Positions 55,881 through 64,000 of a stretch of DNA of 64,000 nt are shown piece after piece; position 1 is the stretch's first letter, and each line of letters opens with the position of its first letter. This DNA comes from Neoarius graeffei (Eukaryota > Chordata > Actinopteri > Siluriformes > Ariidae). The translations under genes were made by a program, and so were the position numbers. Under the pieces are notes generated by a model. The model did no database searches. It was given only the letters and a program-made list of their open reading frames with translations, and had not been told where the DNA came from. Location: assembly GCF_027579695.1 (NCBI RefSeq), contig NC_083583.1, forward strand, positions 3,434,542 to 3,498,541, written 5' to 3'.

Positions 55881-56220
55881 ATAAACAAGGGGAAAAAAAA
55901 GTCCACCAAATAGGGGTCAGGATGTAATTCCTGTGGTGCAACAGCCACAGTCCCACCAAAAGGCGCACGAAAACAAGTCCCACATCTCCAGCACAGCCGC
56001 CGTGACGCCACCAGCAACATCGCTCGAACACCACGCCATGGATCCACAAAGCGAGCACAGAAGCACCGCCACGCAGAGCGCTGGTATGTTCCAAACCGCC
56101 TGCACAGCCGCCGCGACACCACCGAGCAACATCACTCGGAACATCACGCCAAGCCCTAAAGCACAGAGCGCACATTATTTAATCATTCATAACATTCTGA
56201 AGTTAATGAGGAGCCAATAG
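55881..56220. repeat. Dispersed repeat tail with imperfect duplication
   Basis: It continues the block interrupted at 53808. Two similar stretches around CACAGCCGCCGTGACGCCACC and CACAGCCGCCGCGACACCACC lie about 115 bp apart. The open frame at 55933-56220 is compositional and not a gene I recognise. Confidence 0.45.
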
Positions 56221-56559
56221 TGAGAGGGTTAAACCATTTTACATTTATAATAAGTCTTCACCCAGTTCTGGGTGTATTTGTTCAGTTCAAGTCCAGAATT
56301 GTTTTTCATTAAACTTCAGTTTTTCGCATTTATCCGTCCCAGTCCTAAATCAGTGACTCACTTGTGGATTTGTTGTAGTGTCTTTCACAGTGGAGTAGAA
56401 ATTCATAAAAATGTTTTGGTTTGTTTTTGCTTTTGCTTGTTACAATAGAATCAAAATAATGACATTTATTGATGAACAAACAAAGAAACAGGTGAAACGG
56501 GAACATAATCACTTAGTTTCAGTCAGTAGCTTTATATCCCAATTGTTGGTGGACAGGGG

Positions 56560-56850
56560 TCACCGTGTGGGATTCTGTTCTTGGGTGAGGAGACGAGGCA
56601 CCCAGTGACCGCACACCTTCGAAAAGCCAAGTTCGTTCCTCGGGATGTTGTCCCCTCACTCCTGGGACACGCCCAAACTGTCTGCTATTTGATGAGATGA
56701 CAGTCATTGATCCTCCATAACCATCCCAAGGACGAGGTCAGGGTTCTCGGGTGTGGTCATGGTTGATGGCTTCCCCGACCTTGGATCATCTTTGAGGCTC
56801 TCCCTGCAACGCTGGAATTCTCTGACTCAATGTTTGACCGTGGTATACGA
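56560..56850 (-). pseudogene. Mariner-like transposase remnant
   Basis: Across three minus-strand frames the sequence shows a mariner N-terminal layout: an FQRCRESLKDDPRSGKPSTM-like block, TTPENPDLVLGMVMED, then LSSHQIADSLGV and a CGHWVPRLLTQEQ-like stretch. Frameshifts and stops are frequent, and the catalytic core is absent. Confidence 0.55.
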
Positions 56851-56886
56851 AGAAGCATCTTGCCTTAGTGCGTTCACTGCATCCTC

Positions 56887-57291
56887 ATGGCTATTGGTCT
56901 CCGTGATAAACTTGAGAAAGCCAATCGTTTTGGTCTTGGCTCTACTTTCAAACTGCCTTATGACCGTTCGTGTCAAGATGCTTTAGATATGGCCAATCTA
57001 CAGACGCTTGAACACAGACGGTCATGCCATTCCTTGTCCTTGGTTTATCAAGCCTTAGTCTCGACCTGTGGTCCAAACTACATAAAGGAACTCTTTCAAA
57101 TACAACAAAGCCGTTATAATTTAAGACGGGGTAACCTCAGACTAGCGCAACCAACATCGAACAGCAAATGGACTCTCGGATCATTTACCGATCTGGTGAC
57201 TCGTACGTGGAACAATCTCCCTACAGAACTGACACATCTTGATTTTTTAATCAAGTTTAAAAGCACCATAAAGAAAATGAATCATAACTAG
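56887..57291 (+). pseudogene. LINE reverse transcriptase C-terminal fragment
   Basis: The frame has LQTLEHRRSCHSLSLVYQAL, YNLRRGNLRLAQP and TWNNLPTELTHLDFLIKFKS, the usual ending of CR1/Rex1/jockey-type ORF2 proteins. Only about 110 residues before the stop and a short 3' UTR remain. The first residues (from 56887) belong to the neighbouring mariner remnant. Confidence 0.7.
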
Positions 57292-57361
57292 TCTAGTAGC
57301 ACATTCTGCAAATGTAATATATGATCAATAGAGTTAAATTGTATTTAGTTATAAGAAGAAA

Positions 57362-57694
57362 AAGCCTTTGTCACATGCACGTTCAAGCACAGTGAAATTC
57401 ATCCTCTGCATTTAACCCATCTGAAGCAGTGAACACATGTGCGCACACACACCCAGAGCAGTGGGCAGCAATACTACAGCGCTTGGGGAGCAGTCAGGGG
57501 TTAGGTACCTCGCTCAGGATCGCCCCATATTAACCTAACTGCATGTCTTTGAGCACACGGAGGAAACCCACACAGACACGGGGAGAACATGCAAACTCCG
57601 CACAGAAAGGCCCCCGTCTGCCACTGGGCTCAAACCCAGAACCTTCTTGCTGTGAGGCGACAGTGTGAACCACTACACCACCGTGCTGCCTGTT
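57362..57694 (-). mobile_element. Degenerate SINE, variant tail
   Basis: The tRNA-like head at 57630-57694 and the body near 57540-57630 match the other SINEs. The 3' part differs (GTTCAAGCACAGTGAAATTC, and so on), so it belongs to another subfamily. Confidence 0.7.
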
Positions 57695-57733
57695 ATATTG
57701 ATGTAACATTTACATATTTAGATTAATTTTATA

Positions 57734-58020
57734 CAACCCTGATTCCAAAAAAGTTGGGACAAAGGACAAATTGTAAATAAAAACAGAATGCAATGATGTG
57801 GAAGTTCCAAAATCCCATATTTTATTCAGAATAGAACATAGATGACATATCAAATGTTTAAACTGAGAAAATGTATCATTTAAAGAGAAAAATTAGGTGA
57901 TTTTAAATTTCATGACAACAACACATCTCAAAAAAGTTGGGACAAGGCCATGTTTACCACTGTGAGACATCCCCTTTTCTCTTTACAACAGTCTGTAAAC
58001 GTCTGGGGACTGAGGAGACA
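57734..58020. mobile_element. Fragment of a Tc1-type element
   Basis: It starts after TA with CAACCCTGATTCCAAAAAAG, a terminal sequence common in fish, and carries AGTTGGGACAA twice (about 57751 and 57936). It stops at GAGACAAG where LINE sequence begins. The far end is not in the window. Confidence 0.65.
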
Positions 58021-58373
58021 AGTTTTATTTTATTTTAACCAGGTTTGTCCCATTGAGATCACGATCTCTTTTACAAGGGAGACCTGGCCAAGAATGACAG
58101 TACATGAAGTTCCATCACATCGTCACAACAAGCACAACAAAACATCACATCGCCACATCAACACAAACAAAAACATAATTACATTGTCACATCAAAACAG
58201 ACAAAACCTGAAATTCAAAATCAAAACTAGTAAATTTACAAGGTTTAGTCAGATATTTGCTCTCCAATAAAACATTTGCACTCCTGAAGCCTGGATGTAA
58301 TGGAATTTATCATGGATTTGAATGCATTCAGAGATACCAGACTTTGAAGTTTGAGCTCTGCCTGCAGACTATA

Positions 58374-59407
58374 GAGATCTTGCAGGCACGTGACCGGAAA
58401 GTTAACAGCCGCCATCTTGTCGGTAAAAAACACAGCTGAATACTGCTGCACTTGTGTACAGAATGGATCGATTTCAACCGACGGACTACACGGCTCATTT
58501 TTCTAATGAACAGATAACTAGATATATGTCTAAAATAAACGACCTACAGATTAGTGACCCTTATGGCTTACCGGACGGAGTTTTCACGACTGTGTCAGTG
58601 GATATTGAACTGCCAGAGGTGGAATACCCAGACGTGTATAATTACCTCATCAACTTTCTCTTGCTGTTCAGTGGTGAAGCACTGCGTGCTTATAAATCTC
58701 TGGACAGTTATCTTTACAGAAATTCAGGATTTGTCAGCCACGGCATCTTGTAAACAAGAAAATAATCCTCATTGAACGGTAAGTCACTTAAGTATTGAGT
58801 ACTAATACTATTTATATCAGTATCTAGTATAGCACTGACCAGCCAATTATAGAATAGAATAAGGTAATTCCAGCTGTAATTCCAAATCATCCGTCTTGTT
58901 TACCATGGATCTGGCGTTGGAGAGATAGAGGCTTGGCAGTGGAGATTTGAGTGGCTGTTTTCTGAGCTTAGTCAACAGGCCGGCTCTGCCTGCAGCCTCG
59001 CTTTTGCTTCCTCTCCCGACGCTGCCTCCTTCGCCTGCCAGACCCGATAACAATCCACAGAGACCCCGCTGGTCTCGCTATCTCGTCCGGAATGTTGTGC
59101 ATGCGATGAAAATCGCTACAAACCGTCATTTTCTGCTGGAAACCAATGTCCAGTAAGTCCATACGGTTGTAGTGGATATTGAAGTCCGATACAGATGAAC
59201 AACATGCAAAAATACACACAAAAACCATAAAAAACGTGCACAGGTAGGGAGAGCTTGTAGCCGCAGCCATTGTAGTAGAATTGTATATAGTAGGGTTTTC
59301 CAGAAGAAAAGGTAGAACCAGAAGTAGAAGGCGGAAATATAGCGTTTGACCGACAAGATGGCGTTTGTTACAATCTGGATCAGCTGTGACGTCACATGCA
59401 AGATCTC
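58374..59407 (+). mobile_element. ISL2EU-like DNA transposon derivative, copy 4 (another family)
   Basis: The ends are GAGATCTTGCAGGCACGTGA and, inverted, GAGATCTTGCATGTGACGTC, with TA at 58372-58373 and 59408-59409. CGCCATCTTGTCGGT blocks lie near both ends. It inserted in the 3' region of the LINE and keeps one coding exon. Confidence 0.7.
58463..58753 (+). CDS. N-terminal exon of YqaJ/SWIM-type transposon protein (partial)
   Basis: From ATG 58463 the frame runs 96 codons with MDRFQPTDYTAHFSNEQITR, SDPYGLPDGVF, a YPDVYNYLIN block and ALRAYKSLDSYLY. The layout matches the exon at 8064-8390, although the sequences are far diverged. Its end differs (FVSHGIL then stop), which may be read-through past a donor near 58730. 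No other exon of the protein is present. The role of this domain is unknown to me. Confidence 0.5.
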   Translation: MDRFQPTDYTAHFSNEQITRYMSKINDLQISDPYGLPDGVFTTVSVDIELPEVEYPDVYNYLINFLLLFSGEALRAYKSLDSYLYRNSGFVSHGIL

Positions 59408-60136
59408 TATTCCATGTACTTGGAGCAGAAAATCTAAAAGCTTTCTTTCCCATTTCTGTTCTCACCTAGGAACAGTAAAATGAAACAAGTCCTGAGAGCG
59501 AAGACTGTAGGCCCTATTTTTTTTTTTAGCAAGATTAAAAGTGATAAGTAAGATGGAGTCATCTCAAGAATAGCCTTGTAAATTAGCACATCAATGACCG
59601 AGCCTACGCACATATAAAGATGGCCAGTTTACTTTGCTGTATAAGACACAGTAATGATTTAGAGCTCTACAGTTTGTAATAAACCTAAGAGCACCATGAT
59701 ACACACTGTCCAGTTTGTGGAGGCATTGAGCAGAGGCATTCATATATAACACATCACCGTAATCAATAATTGGAAGAAAGGTTGACTCCACCAGTTTCTG
59801 TTTCACCCTAAAAGAAAAGCAAGACTTATTTCTAAAATAAAATCCAAGTAAAAGCTTCAGCTTCTTTAAAGTATACTGAATATGTGCCTTAAAAGACAAG
59901 TGGTCATCAATCAAAAACCCCAAATATTTAAAAGTAGATACAAGTTCAATTTGTTGACCGTTACTGGTGATAATGACAGGCTGACTTGATCTTGCTGATT
60001 TAGAGTTAGTAAAAAACACAAGTTTTGTTTTATCTGCATTTAGAACAAGTTGCAGTTGGCAGAGTTGTTCTTACACTATTAAATACATTCTGCAGAAGTG
60101 CAAACACTTTTGCAGGTGTGGGTGCAAAGCAATATA

Positions 60137-61741
60137 CAGTGGGGCAAAAAAGTATTTAGTCAGCCACCAATTGTGCAAGTTCTCCCACTTAAAAAGATGA
60201 GAGAGGCCTGTAATTTTCATCATAGGTACACTTCAACTATGAGAGACAGAATGGGGGGAAAGAATCCAGGAAATCACATTGTAGGATTTTTAATGAATTA
60301 ATTGGTAAATTCCTCGGTAAAATAAGTATTTGGTCACCTACAAATAAGCAAGATTTCTGGCTCTCACAGACCTGTAACTTCTTCTTTAAGAGGCTCCTCT
60401 GTCCTCCACTCATTACCTGTATTAATGGCACCTGTTTGAACTCGTTATCAGTATAAAAGACACCTGTCCACAACCTCAAACAGTCACACTCCAAACTCCA
60501 CTATGGCCAAGACCAAAGAGCTGTCAAAGGACACCAGAAACAAAATTGTAGACCTTCACCAGGCTGGGAAGACTGAATCTGCAATAGGTAAGCAGCTTGG
60601 TGTGAAGAAATCAACTGTGGGAGCAATTATTAGAAAATGGAAGACATTCAAGACCACTGATAATCTCCCTCGATCTGGTGCTCCACGCAAGATCTCACCC
60701 CGTGGGGTCAAAATGATCACAAGAACGGTGAGCAAAAATCCCAGAACCACATGGGGGGACCTAGTGAATGACCTGCAGAGAGCTGGGGCCAAAGTAACAA
60801 AGGCTACCATCAGTAACACACTATGCCGCCAGGGTCTCAAATCCTGCAGTGCCAGGCGTGTCCCCCTGCTTAAGCCAGTACATGTCCAGGCCCGTCTGAA
60901 GTTTGCTAGGGAGCATTTGGATGATCCAGAAGAGGATTGGGAGAATGTCATATGGTCAGATGAAACCAAAATAGAACTTTTTGGTAAAAAGTCAACTTGT
61001 CATGTTTGGAGGGGAAAGAATGCTGAGTTGCATCCAAAGAACACCATACCTACTGTGAAGCATGGGGGTGGAAACATCATGCTTTGGGGCTGTTTTTCTG
61101 CAAAGGGACCAGGACGACTGATCCGTGTAAAGGAAAGAATGAATGGGGCCATGTATCGTGAGATTTTGAGTGAAAACCTCCTTCCATCAGCAAGGGCATT
61201 GAAGATGAAATGTGGCTGGGTCTTTCAGCATGACAATGATCCCAAACACACCGCCCGGGCAACGAAGGAGTGGCTTCGTAAGAAGCATTTCAAGGTCCTG
61301 GAGTGGCCTAGCCAGTCTCCAGATCTCAACCCCATAGAAAATCTTTGGAGGGAGTTGAAAGTCCGTGTTGCCCAGCGACAGCCCCAAAACATCACTGCTC
61401 TAGAGGAGATCTGCATGGAGGAATGGGCCAAAATAACAGCAACAGTGTGTGAAAACCTTGTGAAGACTTACAGAAAACGTTTGACCTCTGTCATTGCCAA
61501 CAAAGGGTATATAACAAAGTATTGAGATGAACTTTTTGTTATTGACCAAATGCTTATTTTCCACCATAATTTGCAAATAAATTCATTAAAAATCAGACAA
61601 TGTGATTTTCTGGATTTTTTTTCTCATTTTGTCTCTCATAGTTGAGGTATACCTATGATGAAAATTACAGGCCTCTCTCATCTTTTTAAGTGGGAGAACT
61701 TGCACAATTGGTGACTGACTAAATACTTTTTTGCCCCACTG
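60137..61741 (+). mobile_element. Tc1 transposon, copy 2, intact
   Basis: 1605 bp with TA at 60135-60136 and 61742-61743. The inverted repeats are about 210 bp. Each holds an outer AAAAGTATTTAGTCAG and an inner TAAGTATTTGGTCA-like (left) or TAAGCATTTGGTCA-like (right) motif, the inverted-repeat/direct-repeat plan of Sleeping-Beauty-type elements. A TATA-like GTATAAAAGA lies about 50 bp before the start codon. Confidence 0.93.
60503..61525 (+). CDS. Tc1 transposase, 340 aa, uninterrupted
   Basis: The transposase binds the terminal repeats and cuts and pastes the element at TA sites. The start ATG precedes [20 protein letters not shown]. Residues 1-115 form the bipartite paired-like DNA-binding part with two helix-turn-helix units and a GRPR-like [10 protein letters not shown] link. 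The DDE core has Asp153 (WSDETKIEL), a Gly-rich stretch ([10 protein letters not shown]), Asp244 (HDNDPKHT) and Glu279 (SPDLNPIEN), so the spacing between the last two is 34, as in Tc1. The length and catalytic positions equal those of Sleeping Beauty. I see no frameshift or stop, unlike the copies at 18748 and 46510. Confidence 0.93.
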   Translation: MAKTKELSKDTRNKIVDLHQAGKTESAIGKQLGVKKSTVGAIIRKWKTFKTTDNLPRSGAPRKISPRGVKMITRTVSKNPRTTWGDLVNDLQRAGAKVTKATISNTLCRQGLKSCSARRVPLLKPVHVQARLKFAREHLDDPEEDWENVIWSDETKIELFGKKSTCHVWRGKNAELHPKNTIPTVKHGGGNIMLWGCFSAKGPGRLIRVKERMNGAMYREILSENLLPSARALKMKCGWVFQHDNDPKHTARATKEWLRKKHFKVLEWPSQSPDLNPIENLWRELKVRVAQRQPQNITALEEICMEEWAKITATVCENLVKTYRKRLTSVIANKGYITKY

Positions 61742-63766
61742 TATAACTGTGTCGTCAGCATAAAGATGAAAGGTTGCATCTGGAATATTCATTCCAATAT
61801 TATTTATATACAAGGAAAACAACAAGGGGCCTAGTACTGAACCTTGAGGCACTCCCTTGTGGACAAACTGAACCTCAGAAGAAACACCCTCTAACTGGAC
61901 AACCTGGCTTCTGTCTTTTAGATAGTTTGCAAACCATCCAACAGCATGTACAGAAAAACCAACCGCTGTAAGACGTTTAGTCAAAATATCATGGTCCACG
62001 GTATCAAAGGCCTTAGAAAAGTCTAAGAAAAGAGAGAGACAACACTGTTTATTATCTAGGGCTTCAGTAATGTCATTTATAACCTTCAAAGCTGCAGTAG
62101 TAGTACTATGTTTTTTGCGAAATCCTGACTGGGAAATCGACAAGATGGAGTTAGTGGCCAGGTATTCTTTTACCTGTTCACTGACAAGGGATTCAAGTAC
62201 CTTAGCCAGAACAGACAGCTTGGAAATAGGCCTATAATTGTTTAAAATATTTGGATCTCCTCCTTTCAAAAGGGGGATAACAAATGCAGATTTCCAGACT
62301 TTTGGAATTACATTAATCGCCAAACTAAGATTAAAAATGTGACACAGTGGAGCAGCTACAATTTCAGCTGCCAGTTTTAAAAACAAAGGCTCCAGATTAT
62401 CTGGTCCTGGTGGTTTTTTAGGATCAAGGTCTTTAAAAGCTTTAGCAACCTCTGCTTTAGAAAAAGGTGTGAAATTAAAAGCCTGAACATTACCAGGAGT
62501 CCTATCAACCAGTAGAGGGTCATTATAAGCCTTTTCACTAGGTGTGGGTTGTTTAGAGGGGTTTTTAGAATTAAACAAAAACCCAGAAGAAATAAAATGT
62601 TTGTTAAAACAATTTAATATGTCTGTTCTATCAGTTATTCTGCTGCCATCAATCAGCATACTGGAAGGAATATTAACTAAATTAGAGGTGAACGACAGAG
62701 ATTTAATTGCTTTCCAAAATTTCTTTGGATTTTTCAGACTTCCAGAAGTCTTGGAGAAATAAAACTCAGCCTTTGTATTTTGAAGAGAGGTAAATTTATT
62801 TCTTAATTGTCTAAAATTTCCAAGTTTCCAAGCCTGATTTGCGTGCCCTGGCCCATGCAGAATTTCGTTCATGCAGAACTTCTGCTAGTTTGGTTGTAAA
62901 CCATGGATTATCACGACCTTTAATTCTGAATTTGCGTAGGGGGGCATGTTTATTAATAAAGTGACTGAAACTTCCATGAAAGTAACTCCAAGCCAAATCA
63001 ACAACATCAAAAAGGGCAATCCTTTCCCAATCAAAGTGATAAAGGTCATGCAAAAAAGCTTGTTCCACAAACATTTTCATGTTGCACTTCTCAACAAAGC
63101 GTGGTTTACTTTTAGGAAGCCTTGTGTCTCTCACAACCGCTATCACACAGTGATCACTCAGATCATTTGGAAACACACCTGTTGACACATATTTGGAAGG
63201 CATGTTGGTTAATACTAAATCAATGAGTATTGCTTTTTGGGGACATTTAGGGTTGGGTCTGGTAGGGAAATCAATTATTTGTGTAAGGTTAAGAGAATCA
63301 CATTGTGCTTTCAGGTCGTCAGACACAGGCATGAGCCAATCCCAGTTTAAATTTCCCACCAAAAGTAATTCATTGTATTTCAGTTGAGATAAAAACTTAA
63401 CAATGGAAGACAATGCATTTTTAGGAGCAGATGGTGGTCTATAACATCCTACCAACATGATACGATGATTCTTTGTTAATTCTATTTCGAGAGCAAGCAG
63501 CTCAAGCTCTTTAGATACTGACTCTTTAAACACTAAATTAACATCAAAATTGCTCCTAATATACATCGCTACTCCACCCCCTTTTCTTGGACGATCAGCA
63601 CGATAAACATTATAGCCATTAATAGAAATATCCTTATCAAGTACAGATTTGGTGAGCCAGGTTTCAGATAAGACAATAATATCAGCATTTGTTGAGTTTA
63701 TCCAGACTTTTAACAAGTCCATCTTATTTAGTAGACTCCTTACATTTATATGAATTAATCCAAGTC

Positions 63767-64000
63767 AGAGGCGTTGCCAGGATGTCATGCTTGGGTGGGC
63801 ATTTGGTTTATTTGGGGGGGCAACAAATTACATTTCTTATTGTAGTGTATGTGTATGTATGTGTGTATAAGTCCCCCATTTTCGTGATCAGACGTGTTTC
63901 CCATGATTAATAGCGCATTCAGATGGGTATGAGCAAATTAATAGGACAAAGATTTCCTAAATGATAGTTGCTGGTGATTGGTTGAAGCAAAGTGGATAAA
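63767..64000 (+). mobile_element. Possible hAT-type left end, running off the window
   Basis: After the LINE 5' end, sequence begins CAGAGGCGTTGCCAGGATGT, a CAGNGGCG start seen in hAT elements. The other end lies outside, so this cannot be confirmed. Confidence 0.3.

Larger units (their letters stand above)
58021..63766 (-). mobile_element. L2/CR1-like LINE with two nested DNA transposons
   Basis: Minus-strand order is: endonuclease (62811-63722) with VLSETWL, GGGVAMYI and LSDHC; RT (61742-62872) with NYRPISKLSVLAKVLESLVS, CCLSLFLDFSKAFDTVDHDI, GVPQGSVLGPLLFSLYINNI and HLYADDTVI; a C-terminal part (59591-60136) with FKYLGFLIDDHLSFKAHI; and a 3' UTR ending near 58021 in GTAAAAGAGATCGTGATCTC then CCTGGTTAAAATAAAA. 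The endonuclease motif reads VGNLNWDW where the catalytic Asp of GDLN is expected. Tc1 (60137-61741) and an ISL2EU-like element (58374-59407) interrupt it. It is 5' truncated at 63766. Confidence 0.85.

Noticed and set aside
55933-56220. 95-codon Ala/Thr/Pro-rich frame
   Set aside because: Composition reflects an imperfect internal repeat; the opposite strand is open in two frames too.

Overview
The window looks like nuclear DNA of a ray-finned fish. The evidence is one host gene with vertebrate exon structure (VRK3) plus a very dense mix of fish-type repeats: a tRNA-derived SINE, Tc1 elements, hAT and Harbinger-like MITEs, several LINE clades, a Penelope-like remnant and a Gmr1-type LTR retrotransposon. 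I cannot name the species. I see no bacterial, phage or CRISPR content.

The only host gene I can assemble is VRK3, on the minus strand, with 13 coding exons between 43023 and 28052. All splice phases agree and they give a 471-residue protein. Its introns are packed with repeats. Intron 4 holds a hAT-like element with a 300-bp near-perfect palindrome. Intron 6 holds a LINE, an ISL2EU-like element and a Tc1. Intron 11 holds a Tc1-type MITE and an unclassified repeat.

Region 3230-12685 is a partial inverted copy of the 5' half of VRK3 and its upstream flank (matching 40168-43296 and 53345-53354). It has lost exon 1, has a mutated exon 3 acceptor, and is interrupted by a 7.2-kb nest of hAT and other DNA elements with an exact 8-bp target duplication. 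Each paralogue preserves the empty site of the insertion carried by the other.

About 250 bp upstream of the VRK3 start codon, the other side of the locus holds a nest from 43297 to 53324. An I-clade LINE with 20-bp target duplications was hit by a SINE and by a Tc1 element, and a nearly complete Gmr1-like Ty3/Gypsy element (47271-52205, 5-bp duplications, about 99 percent identical LTRs) landed inside the Tc1 transposase. That element has integrase upstream of reverse transcriptase, the unusual Gmr1 order.

The remainder is mobile DNA. 13.4-16.6 kb holds three MITEs, two of them back to back. 16.5-17.4 kb holds a Penelope GIY-YIG remnant. 18.4-20.0 kb holds a Tc1 copy. 21.0-24.5 kb holds a LINE inside a SINE, with a 559-bp tandem duplication. 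25.1-27.0 kb holds an RTE-like LINE. 53.8-55.9 kb holds a three-level hAT/hAT/SINE nest. 58.0-63.8 kb holds an L2/CR1-like LINE that carries an ISL2EU-like element and an intact Tc1 with a 340-aa transposase.

The recurring theme is four short ISL2EU-like elements from at least three divergent families. Each keeps the same N-terminal exon of a YqaJ/SWIM-type accessory protein while the rest is deleted.
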